Source: Mesotaenium endlicherianum | Taxonomy: Eukaryota > Streptophyta > Zygnematophyceae > Zygnematales > Mesotaeniaceae | Length of the DNA: 64,000 nt | Direction of reading: 5' to 3' | NCBI GenBank assembly: GCA_009602735.1 | Contig: WELA01003759.1 | Coordinates: 64,548-128,547, forward strand | Shown: in pieces, positions 1-9,636 of the stretch | How positions within the stretch are numbered: position 1 is the stretch's first letter | Layout of the letters: every line of letters begins with the position of its first letter | Translations under genes and position numbers: made by a program | The notes under the pieces: model-generated | Database searches by the model: none | The model's input: the letters and a program-made list of their open reading frames with translations, nothing else | What the model was told of the DNA's origin: nothing

Positions 1-2561
1 CGCGCCCGCGGCGGCACGACCCCGCCCTCCGCGGCCGTTACGCGCTGACGCTTGCGCACAACGCGGCGGGGCGGCACGTGACGGTCGTGTTGGACGGCGA
101 GGCGATGCATGCGGCAAAAGCGGCCCGCAATCAGGAGGCCACGCGCCGCCATCAGCCAGGTGGCGCACGAGCTGAAGCCTGCCAAGGCCACCAGCAAGAA
201 GCTAGATTGCACCCGCGAGAGCGTGCGACAAGCCGTGGACAGGGCCCGCGTCCTCGTCGCGCAGAAGTAGTGTGAGCGTGCCCCTCCCCCACTCCTCCCG
301 GTCCTGGTCCGTCCGTTGGGGCGGGCGCCGCGCTTAGCTGTTTCCGTCATATGCTCTTGCAACTGCTGTCTACCCCCCCTGCCGGCCCCCTCCTGACCGT
401 GGACGCTGCGCGCCCTCCCCATGGTGTGCGCGCAGACAATGGCCAGTACCTCCCGCGGGCCGTCGAGGTGCTCAAGGAGCTGCCCGCGGAGCGGCACCTG
501 CTGCAGACCCTGCAGGCTGCACATGCATCAGGGGGCCTTTGATGCGCACATGGAGAAGCACAAGCCAAAGCCCGGCGAGAGGGGCAAGTACAAGGACGAC
601 CCTAAGGCGAAGAAGGCCGCCAAGAGGGTGTCCATGCGGTGAGTGCTCAACAGCCGTTTCTTTCCCCGCGCCAGCAACTGCGTGCCGCGCGAGGAGGGCC
701 CTTTGTGCTGAACCCGGCCCGTGCGTGCGTGCGCATCTTTTTGGTCCGTCGGACGCCAGGAACGCGGTGCTGCGGAGGGCCACACGCATTGACGACACGC
801 TGGAGCAGGATCAGAGCGGCGAGGGCCCCGCTGAGGACGTTCCCGCCGTGATGGGGGGCCGCCTGACGACGGACGAGGAGGCCGTCGCTTAGCGCATGGA
901 GGAGGGCCGCGCGAGGAACCGAGGTGAGGCCGACATCCGCCCCCCTCTCATGCCCTTGGTGTCCCCCTCTCTCCCCTACCCCTCGATCGTTTTGCCTGCT
1001 ACCCCGGCTTTGCCTCATAGTGACCCCTGCCTGTCGGGCGGGCGGTCGAGGGGATGCCGATTGACCTCGCGCGCTTAAGGAAGGGGGGGGGGACGGGGGC
1101 TGGGCTTTGCGGGCCGTGCAGCCCAGCGCGAGCTGAGAATGGAGGAGGCGAAGCGCATCATGATGGACTACTCAGAGGGGAGAGAGGACGCCAAGTTGCA
1201 GGAGCTGGTCGACGGATGGATTGCCTCGTGCGAGAGCATAAGGGCGGAGCGCGATTGCATTGACGCGCTGCTCAAGGGCGGCAAGGCGCCGCCGGCGGAG
1301 GCCGAGAGCGCCAGGGAGCACCGCGAGCAGATCCGCAGGACGTACGTCTTAGCTCCCTTCCCTTTCCGTTCGCCTTTGCCGCGGCTTCCTCTCTGCCGGC
1401 AGTCAATTAGCTGCTGGCATTAGCGCACGGGGTCGGTCCCATCATTGGTCCCGACGCGCGCATCGGGTGCGGGCCTGCTTGCAGGCTGTGCACGAAGGAG
1501 AAGCAGCTCGTGGCAAGGGCCAAGAAAATGAAGGAGGGCGCCTACACGATGACCGGCGAGCACCTGCGCTGCAAGGACCTTGTTGACAAGCCGGTGCTTG
1601 CCAATGATGGGCCTCACGGTAGGTCTCTCCCGCCCCTCGCTCCCCCTGCTCCGCTCCTTCTAGTGAGGCAGCCCTGCCTCGCGTCGGTTTGTGCGTCTGA
1701 CGGAACCTGCCTGCCTCTTCTTCGCCTTTGGGCCGCGCAGTGTCGGCGGCAGGCTGTGCGGCGGCCGAGCCTCCCCCCTTGGACTGCCCCTGCCGCCGCC
1801 GCCGCCGCCACTGCCCAAGCGCAAGGGCGGCAAGCGAGGTGAGCGTGACACGTGCCTCAACCGTATGCTTTTCTGTCTTGTTGCGTCGCTGTCCCTTTTG
1901 TTGTGTAATCAGCGCCCCCACACCCTACCCGCCATCTAGTTTCGCAAGATCTCCGCTCCTGGGCACTGGGCGGGAAAGGCTCCTGAAGCCGTGCCCCTCC
2001 CCCCCCTCCCTCCCGGGGTGTTGTGCGTGGGCCTGCGTTTGGGGGAGCAGCTGCAATTGGGGAGGGTGATCTGAAGGCGGGCCCCTCGCCCTACAGGAAG
2101 AAGAAAAAGGGCAAGGGCAAGAAGAGCAAGAGCTAGAGCAAGGGCAAGGGCAAGAAGAAGAGCAAGGGGAGGAAGGGCATCGGCGGGAGCCGCACTGCCT
2201 CGTCCAACTCCAACAGTGAGTAGTACCTCGCACCTCATCCTCCCTTTGTCCCCCCCCCCCTTCGTCGCCCCCCAATAGCACCCTGCCAGGGGTGCCAAGG
2301 GCCGCCGCCTGTTTGCCGACGAGCGACCCACGTCGCCGCCGCCTGCCAGCGAGAGCACGGTCACCTGTGCCACGCCTGGCCCGTCCCCCGCTCCCGCCGC
2401 GGCCGCTGATCCAGGTGGGAGTTCCCCTCTTGCATGCCTGCTACCTCGCTGTCCCTCTGCTGGCCCCCCTGCCAGCCCTACACTTCTCTGCCTTTGTCGT
2501 GCGGCCCCCTCGCTAGCCTTTCGACTCGCGGTCCTTACGCTCTCTCCGCTCGCAACGCAGG
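1..2561 (+). other. Coding-like exon fragments upstream of the recombinase gene
   Basis: This GC-rich stretch holds several short open blocks bounded by plausible splice sites. Block 140-269 reads VAHELKPAKATSKKLD and on to about VAQK. Block 435-540 reads QYLPRAVEVLKELPAERHLL. Block 550-640 is basic (KHKPKPGERGKYKDD). Block 1120-1340 is helical and charged (EEAKRIMMDYSEGREDAKLQ). Block 1486-1620 contains CTKEKQLVARAKKMKEGAY. A lysine/glycine-rich run lies at about 2095-2215. I recognise none of these domains. They share strand, composition and spacing with the recombinase gene that follows and may be its 5' exons or a second reading frame of the same element. Frames do not join cleanly everywhere, so part may be decayed or the exon model is incomplete. 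The left end is cut by the window edge. Confidence 0.3.
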
Positions 2562-5459
2562 CCATCACGTGGAGCGCGGGCAGTCCGCCTCAGCCTCCAC
2601 TCCCAGCGTCAACGTCTGCTCTGAGATCACGGCAGCAGACCCGACAGAGCCAGCACGCGCTGCGATGCGCGACTGGAAGAAGCAGTTTAACCTGATGCAA
2701 TCTGCCCAGAAGCTCTCTTGGGACGACACGCCATACCCTGTCGCCAACAGCACCTTCAAGCAGTGCCTCGAGTATGCCACCACGTCGCTGGTGCTGCGCA
2801 GAGATCGCCACGCCAAGCAGCTCAAGTCGAAGGTGGCCCTCGACGCCCTAAACAGGCTGCCGGCCAAGCAGCGCAAGGTGGCCGTGCAAGAGTTGCGCAC
2901 ATACACGCTCCTAGTCGCCGAGAAATCCGCGCTGTTGCGGGTCTTGGCTGAAGCGGGGGGGTACGAGCTGTTGAGGGAATTTTGGGCCCTCTGCAAAGAG
3001 CAGGGCGAGTTGTCCAACGAGCAGGTCACGAGGGGGCTCCTGCCAGTGGACCATGAGACGTTCAAGCTATACATAGGCTGGCTGCGGGACGAGATGGGCA
3101 AGGGGTACACGTGGTCGTACACACTGAAGCTCTTGTACTTGACGCTGGGCTATCTATTCAGGGGCGAGAGGTCGGATCCGGGAAAGTACGTGGAGGGGCC
3201 CGTGGAAGATTTCAAGGCCATGTTCAAGAAGCAGGTCGACTTCATCATGCAGTACGTGTTCGCTCCTAGTAATGTCTCCAACTACACTTACCGTTGTTTG
3301 TTTGTAAGCCCCGTTGGGTCGCCTTGCTCTCACATTAATACCCTGCGACTGGGGTTGGCTGGCTGCCTGCCTTGCCTTGAGGGGGGGATCAGGGAGTACG
3401 GCACGGAGCGGCCCGAGCGCAAGCTAGCCATGACCATGGACGTGCATACAATGGTCCTCGACAGCATCGACTTGCGGCTGCTTCGCGGCCTGGTGGTCAA
3501 GCTGCTGCTCGAGGTGTCGATCTGTGCCGCGCTGCGGCCCACCTTGGTGGAGCTCCAGGTCCTTGGGGACCTTGAGTTTGAGCTGTACGTGGACCGCGAC
3601 GGAGGGCTGCACGTTGACGTCATCCTATCGATGACGGATAGCAAGTCTTCTGGATACGGCAGCGCGCATGCATCCAACCGAAGAAGGGTGCGCCTCGAGG
3701 AGTTTCTCGGACAGAGAAAGTACGTGGATACATCACCCCAACATCCGTGATTGCAACTTTATTTGGTGTGGAGGGGGGAGGGGGGGTAAGGGGGACGGGA
3801 CAGGAAGAATGGGACAGGGGAGGGACGGCCGGATTGTGCACTTTGCTAGCACCCCTTGCTTGCATTTCAGTCAGGGTGGGCTGTCTGCAGCCTGCCCCCT
3901 TCCTTGCACATGCCGGGGCGGGCCCTCGATTCATTTCTGTCGAGGCGGTCTGGTTGTAGCCCGCTCCCTGCCTGCATTCTTGCATTTCCATCGGGGCGGG
4001 CTGTCTGCAGCCTGCCCCCTTGCTTGAACACGCCGGAGCGGGCCATTGCTTGCATTTGTGTTGAGGTGGGCTGTCTGCAGCCTGCCCCCTTGCTTGAACA
4101 CGCCGGGGCGGGCCCTTGCTTGCATTTTTGTCGGGGCACTCTAGCTGTAGCCCGCTCCCTGCCTGCATTCCTGCAATTTTGTCAGGGCGGGCTGTCTGCA
4201 GCCTGCCCCCTTGCTTGCACACGTCGGGGCTGACGACTTAGACATTCCCCCGCGTATTGCTGCGCGTGTGCGAGAGTGCAGGTACTGTCCTGTGTGGACG
4301 GTGGTGGCATACGTGTCTTACCTGAAGGCGCGGGCGGCTGGTGACGGCTCCCTGGAGGCCGCCCTGCAAGAGAGGAATGTGGCCATGCACCCCGCCAAGC
4401 GGCACTACGTGCTGTTTGCGCGCGTGGACTACGAGGAATTGAACCCCCTCGTTCCGGTGAGGCCGCCCTGCCACTCCTTGACGCTTGTCGCCTTCCCAGC
4501 CGTGCCGTTGCGTCCAGTTCCCATTTCAGCTTGTTGCTGCGCCTGGGTGGCGTGTGCACGTGGCTAAGCCGCCTGACATCTATATGTCGAGTCCTGTGCC
4601 CCTGCTTTTGTCCTCGTTCTGCTCTCTGTCAGCCGTGGGCTGCTTGTTGCTCTGCACTGCACCCCCACAGCTGGCATGCCCCTGACTCGTGCCCCTTGCG
4701 TGTGTGCGCCCCTTACGTGTGATTTGGGCAGCTCTCTGTGGACCTCGCCCGCTACTACCTGCGAAGCCAGATGGAGTTTGCGGGCATCCCGCCGTGGATC
4801 GCTGTCAAGTACAGTCTGTACAGCCTCCGGAGCGGCCGCTGCCTCATGCAGGGGTACCTCTCCGCGGAGGCCCATAACGGCTTGGTGACGGCCGACGCCA
4901 TCGTGCGGGCGTGCCACACGCTGGGCAAGACCGTGAACGCCGCCGGCCTGAAGCCGTACTTGCAGGAGGCCATCTCGATCCGGCGGAACAGCGACGTGGA
5001 TGTGCCGCTGATGGTCCTCCTGCAGATGCACACCGAGGGCGTCTTCGCGCAGATCACGGCAGATTACCACGAGCAGCAGCGCCGGCAGCGGCGGGAGAAG
5101 GCTGAGGCCGAGGCCCGGGAGAGGGGGGTGGACCTGGAGGAGTGGGCGGCTGAGTTTGAGGAGGGCGGGGAGGAGGATGAGAAGTGGGAGCGCCTGCACG
5201 TTGACCCAGGTACGGGCCCCTCGAGGCGCGGCACCCGCCCCGTGGTCGATCCGGAGTCGAAGGAGCAGCTGGCGGTCGAGCAGGCCAAGGTGGACAGGCT
5301 GCAATTGAGGGACGACGTCGACAGGCTGGGGGGGAAGCTGCGGGCGCTAAAGAAGAGCTTTCTTGAGGGGGGTGAGGGTGCCGAGTACATGCATCGGCCT
5401 GTAGGGGCCTTGACGAAAGCGAGGGCGGCCCTCTGCAAGAAACGAGCGCGGGCATGCCA
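2562..5459 (+). CDS. Tyrosine-recombinase-like protein (Crypton-like DNA transposon candidate)
   Basis: Proposed exons are 2562-3251, 3393-3719, 4186-4456 and 4732 to about 5459; phases agree at these joins. After a helical N-terminal domain, the order matches a tyrosine recombinase catalytic domain: a box I-like arginine (AALRPTLVELQVLGDLEF, about 3530-3580), a lysine on a beta hairpin (MTDSKSS), the linker CPVWTVVAYVSYLKAR (about 4285), then YSLYSLRSG (about 4815) where families usually have HxxR, and KPYLQ (about 4950) as a candidate nucleophile tyrosine. The usual box II histidine is replaced by tyrosine, so activity is doubtful. A charged coiled tail follows (HEQQRRQRREKAEAE). No reverse transcriptase, capsid or other retroelement part is visible nearby, which favours a Crypton-like DNA element or a domesticated recombinase. 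No termini were recognised. Confidence 0.5.
3252..3392 (+). other. Stopless 141-nt intron inside the recombinase reading frame
   Basis: The sequence has donor GTACGT and acceptor ATCAG. Its length is a multiple of three and it has no stop in frame, so both spliced and unspliced forms stay open. The translation changes abruptly to T/C/P-rich sequence unlike its flanks. Splicing restores IMQ followed by EYGTERPERK. Confidence 0.5.
3871..4230 (+). repeat. Minisatellite, six degenerate units, higher-order period about 120 bp
   Basis: A core like CTGTCTGCAGCCTGCCCCCT recurs, with starts near 3881, 3950, 4001, 4071, 4141 and 4192. Spacings are about 70, 51, 70, 70 and 51 bp, and a variant core (about CTGTAGCCCGCTCCCTGCC) occupies units 2 and 5, so a three-unit block of about 190 bp (70+51+70) appears to be duplicated. 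Most of it lies in an intron of the recombinase gene. The best acceptor (TTTTGTCAG, ending at 4185) lies inside the last unit, so that unit would contribute the first residues of the next exon. Confidence 0.8.
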
Positions 5460-5599
5460 AGTGCGTGGGGGAGTGTGGAAGCCATGCAGGCTGCTGATAC
5501 TGTGCTGTTGAACTGTGGTGAGGGATTTCGCGGTCCTCTGGTAGCTATTCCCTGTGTAAGGCAGCGGCACTGAAATTTTGAGCGTGGTGTATTTGGAAT

Positions 5600-6795
5600 T
5601 TCTGAGGCTGGCGTGTGGGTTTTTGGGGTGCATTATTTACCTTGGCTGCCTGCACCGCTCTCTTTCTTGCTAATTGCAATAGTAACCTCTTTGTCGCAGT
5701 TTTCTCCGGCTCATTTGAGCGTTGGATCCGCCTCTTCCCCCCCTCGTATCGTGGCTGACGGGGTGTGGTGGTGGGGACGGGAGCGGGGGTGGGATATAGT
5801 GCAGGAGGAGAGGAGGAACCTCGCGGGGCGCGTGAGCAACGTTGCAGCGCTGGCATTTTTGCCCGACCTGGCAGCTCGCTGCAGCAGCTTGCAGGCGGAG
5901 CTCGAGCGCATCCAGTCCGGCGCTGAGGCCATTGTGCCAATGGAGAAGGAGGGGGTGGAGGGGGGAGAAGCCTGTTCTGCAGCAGGCACATTAGGCGTTG
6001 CGTCGCAGGTGGATGATGAGGTGGGATCCAAAAGGGCGAGCACGCGTCTGGCAGAAGGAAGGCGGTGGCCTCCATCCAAAAAGAGTGAGTCATTTCGCTC
6101 TCTCTCCCTCTCTCTGCGTGTCTTTGTGCGGCCACTTAGTTCGTTGCAAGCTGGGCTGTTCACCGTCGGTTGCACTCCTTGCTCTGACTCAAGGACTGGT
6201 GTGGTGCGGTGTCGGCGACAGGATCCCCATGATCAAGTGGGCCGCGCTACAGCGCCTCCTCCAGGCCAACCTGCTGGGGCTGGACACCCAGGGGGCGGGT
6301 CAGAACAAACTCGACTTGTTTGACTACAGGAGGCTTGCAGGATTAGGTTTCGCAGCGGCGGGGCTGGAGGAGCGCCGCCCGAAGCCAGCCCCGACCTCCT
6401 TGGGTGACTTGCTCGCCAAGGAGGTGCCGCCGAAGGAGGAAGGCGGTGTGGAGGGGCAGATGCCGCAGGGGGGGCAGGGGGGTGCAGGAGGTGGGGATAG
6501 TGGGGTGGGTGCTGACGAGCCTGAGGAAGAAGGCACCCTCCTTGACGAGCTCGGGGAGGCTCTGGCCATCGAGATGAACGAGGACGACTCCATGTCGTGG
6601 TGGGAGGGCACCCTCGAGCAGCATCTCGGGCGAGGGCACGACGACGGGGATCACGAGGACGAGGATGACGCGGATGTCGTGGAGGTGGTAGAGGAGGGCC
6701 TGGAAGACCTCGGCGACCTCGAGGAGACGAGCGCAAGGGACCTGATGAAGAAGTTGCTGCTCAGCCGCATGGGCGCTGAGCCGCAGCAACAGTAG
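5600..6795 (+). CDS. Acidic C-terminal coding region, unknown function
   Basis: There are two open blocks. About 5760-6086 contains a helical stretch (RRNLAGRVSNVAALAFLPDL, then ARCSSLQAELERI) and ends at a GTGAGT donor. About 6220-6795 begins near IPMIKWAALQRLLQANLLG and runs through a G/E/P-rich linker to a very acidic tail (HEDEDDADVVEVVEEGLEDL) and a stop. I recognise no domain. It may be the 3' end of the recombinase-like gene, since a donor lies near 5460, or a separate small gene. Base composition matches the recombinase block, and the GC-rich segment ends almost exactly at this stop codon. Confidence 0.4.
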
Positions 6796-7864
6796 GAGGG
6801 GAGATTGGCCAGCAGCGGGAGTGAAGAATATGACTAGTGTAGAGTGCTGGCAGGCAGGCAGCCTGCATCAGGGGCTTACTTTTAAGAGACTCTCTAATTG
6901 TTATTTGATTTGAATGATTTGTTGCAATGCACATATCCTGATTATGATAGATTACCTGTATGTGCAATATGGCCTTGTGGTATAAGTGCATGCATGTATA
7001 GCTGATTTGCCAGCACGCTTCATATCTAGATACATAAGCTGATATTCTTTCCAGCTTCCATGTCCACAGTCAAGGTTGTAAGTTCCGTTGTGTATCATAC
7101 TTCAATGAGTCAAACGGACTTTCTCTCTTTAATGGAATGAGATGGAAACAAGTCTTTATTTTCCAACACGGACCGTGGTTTAATCATTGTGAGCTATCGG
7201 CGTTGTATGCAACAAGAGAGAATGACTTATCAGCGTTTCTACCACTAGAATTTTCCATTAGCTATCTCTTGAAGTCCTTGTACAGTTGACTACATGGACT
7301 GCTGCTTACGGACCGTACATTTTTCCAATATGGCGGAAAGCATTAGAAGTTCCGTATTCTTCAAACGCGGTCGTTTTGTCGCTCAACGTGGCCGCTCGAT
7401 TTTGATCTGCCGGCTATGGAACATGCTCCCCCAACCAAGGTACAGCCGTTCGTAAGCAGAAGTACGAGCTTCTGAGGACCGGCGCACTTGGTTCAGTTTT
7501 GTTTTATTTCCCAGCATTTATGTGTTCACGGGGCAGAGCATTGTAATTCCTACAAAGCTTTCTAGTCTAGCTTGCGACTGCTTGCGACTGCCGCACTGGG
7601 CCTTTACATATGACTTCCCTGACGAGAAGTAATTTTGGCGGGGTGCTCTACTGTGACTCGGTGGTCAATCAGATCTTGCCCTGACGATGAAGTATCGCGT
7701 TCATTTGACGTTCTGTGATGATACTTACAGCAGGAATGTCATCGTGACATCGTCGCCTATGAGCATGTAGACAATTAGTTTGCACGCATATTTTAGAGTA
7801 ATGCTTTTAGCCAGGCAGGCTGGTACGCGAGCAAACATGCGAGACAGTGGGCTTCTTAGCAAGC
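6796..7864. other. Intergenic, AT-richer, no gene seen
   Basis: Composition falls sharply to about half GC after the stop at 6795. I see no supported reading frame or RNA gene. It should contain the 3' end of the upstream unit and the promoter of the acyltransferase gene at 7865. Confidence 0.5.
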
Positions 7865-9127
7865 ATGCGGCTACCACACAGTAGGCTACCCATGGGTTTG
7901 GACTGGGGTGCAGGCATTCTTTGCGCAGCCGTTGTAAGCCTCGTTGCATCAGGCTACGTGTTTAAGGTGGTGCAAGCCTGTGGTGTAGGCTGGCCTCGCC
8001 GTATAGCTGCCATACCTGTACTTGTCGCTTATGTTTTCCTGCCTTGGGTGTATGATCCTACAACACATGTTCTTGGCACAGCTACTTTATTCTGCATTTA
8101 CACCTGGATCAGCTCGTTTCGGTTGCTTTCTCTTTGCAGAGGACACGGTGCAGCAGCTGACCCTTGGGTATTAGCGAACTTCTTGCGGTTTCACATTGTT
8201 CTCAGCCTGCCGGTTAATATCCGTCCCTCAGGTCCTCAGGCTTCTGCTGCGACTGAGAGAGATGGCAATGCTGGCCCGTTAAGCATCTTCTCAAATGACG
8301 TATGCAGGAAGCCGTTAACTTGGACAACGATGTTCTTCAGAACCGCTCCCAAGGTCGCCCTTCTTGCAGTGCTGGTGAAGCTATACGACTTCAGAGAGCA
8401 CCTTCCGGCCATAGTGCTACACCTCATCTACTCCACCAACTTGTTCCTGTTTGCCACGATCGTGACGGAGGGGCTCGCAGCTCTGGCGTCCGCCTTCGGC
8501 AACGTTCGTATGGAGGTTGCCTTCGACAAGCCCTGGCTCGCGACTTCTCTGGAGGACTTCTGGGCGCACAGGTGGAATCGCATCGTCAGCTCCTGCTTGC
8601 GCGAGGCAGTGTACGATCCTTTCATGTCTCTCTTATCAAACTCAAGGAGGGCAGCCGATGAAGCCTCGGGTGGACCTTGTGTAGGTGGGAGTGCACGTGT
8701 ATCGAAAGGGTCGGCTGACACCGGGGAACAGAATGGTAGGCCACAGGTGAAGGGGGCTGAAGGTGCAGAGCAGCTGCTTCTACGAGGAGTGAATTGCAAG
8801 CCTTCCATCACTGCAAGGTTCATATCCATGCTTGCGACCTTTTTCGTCTCGGGTTTGATGCACGAGCTTGCCGTGTACTACCTGACGTTCAAGGTCACAG
8901 GGGAGATGACTGCATTCTTCACCCTTCATGGTTTAGCAACCGGTCTGGAGATGGCCCTGAAGAGGAGATATAAAAGAAATGGTGGCCTACCTCAATACCT
9001 GAGTAGACCGTTGACTATCATGTTCTGCTTCTTTTCTGCCATGGGCCTGTTCTTTGCCCCCATCATCCGGTCAGGGGTAGATGTGCAGGCCATTAACGAG
9101 ATCAAAGCTGCGTGGCTTGCCCGCTGA
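7865..9127 (+). CDS. Wax synthase / sterol O-acyltransferase-like MBOAT protein
   Basis: This is a single-exon gene of 420 aa from the first in-frame ATG at 7865. The protein is a multi-pass membrane protein related to plant long-chain-alcohol O-fatty-acyltransferases (wax synthases) and the sterol acyltransferase ASAT1, which transfer acyl groups from acyl-CoA to alcohols or sterols in the ER. Seen in the sequence: hydrophobic N-terminal helices, the family signature SLEDFWAHRWNRIVSS from about residue 226, and the MBOAT catalytic histidine in SGLMHELAVYY (His near residue 333), with further helices to the C-terminus. Residues 265-315 form a hydrophilic loop rich in G, S and E, longer than I expect in land-plant members. 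The acceptor (fatty alcohol or sterol) cannot be told from sequence. It is convergent with the CAT transporter gene. Confidence 0.85.
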   Translation: MRLPHSRLPMGLDWGAGILCAAVVSLVASGYVFKVVQACGVGWPRRIAAIPVLVAYVFLPWVYDPTTHVLGTATLFCIYTWISSFRLLSLCRGHGAAADPWVLANFLRFHIVLSLPVNIRPSGPQASAATERDGNAGPLSIFSNDVCRKPLTWTTMFFRTAPKVALLAVLVKLYDFREHLPAIVLHLIYSTNLFLFATIVTEGLAALASAFGNVRMEVAFDKPWLATSLEDFWAHRWNRIVSSCLREAVYDPFMSLLSNSRRAADEASGGPCVGGSARVSKGSADTGEQNGRPQVKGAEGAEQLLLRGVNCKPSITARFISMLATFFVSGLMHELAVYYLTFKVTGEMTAFFTLHGLATGLEMALKRRYKRNGGLPQYLSRPLTIMFCFFSAMGLFFAPIIRSGVDVQAINEIKAAWLAR

Positions 9128-9289
9128 TTGTCAATCTATGGACCTGCTTGCCCTCACCTGTGATTCGATTGTCCACACACCTTTCTTTTGCGCTCTAATT
9201 TATCCTTGAGCCAGTTTTGAGAAGAGTATTTTTTCTCCGTAAGAGGATGTGGAGGTGAATGGGTCTTCATTCTAAAAGACAAATATTGC

Positions 9290-9295
9290 AATAAA
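9290..9295 (+). terminator. AATAAA polyadenylation signal candidate
   Basis: A canonical AATAAA lies about 165 bp after the acyltransferase stop codon. The position fits a 3' UTR. No transcript evidence is available. Confidence 0.4.
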
Positions 9296-9636
9296 GCTCT
9301 GCATATTCATTGTGAGCAGTAAGTGCTGCGTGATTGACAGGAGTGAAGCGTTTGTTAGTGCCGTATCGTCCACACATATTATTCCTTCAGCTATCTCTAA
9401 CGTAGTTCAGTCTACTTGTTAAGAATGGTCTGTACAGAGTCTCCTAGCACCTTGTAGCAGTACTGTAGCTTAATACTAACGGAATTGGATCTTGCGTACT
9501 TATAATCAGACTATGTATTGATGGCCCACTGAAAATTCGCAGGCCTTAATCTCGTAGTAACTCTTGACGGGTCTTATTCAGTAAGATATATAGAATCGCC
9601 TCCTTAATGCTTGTACAGTCACATGCCTGCTTTATC

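Noticed and set aside
1936-2568. 210-residue minus-strand frame
   Set aside because: It is arginine/glycine/leucine low-complexity sequence antisense to the GC-rich plus-strand exons, with no recognisable domain.
2562-5459. DIRS-type retroelement identity for the recombinase
   Set aside because: These elements also carry a tyrosine recombinase, but no reverse transcriptase or related domain is visible in the flanking 6.8 kb.
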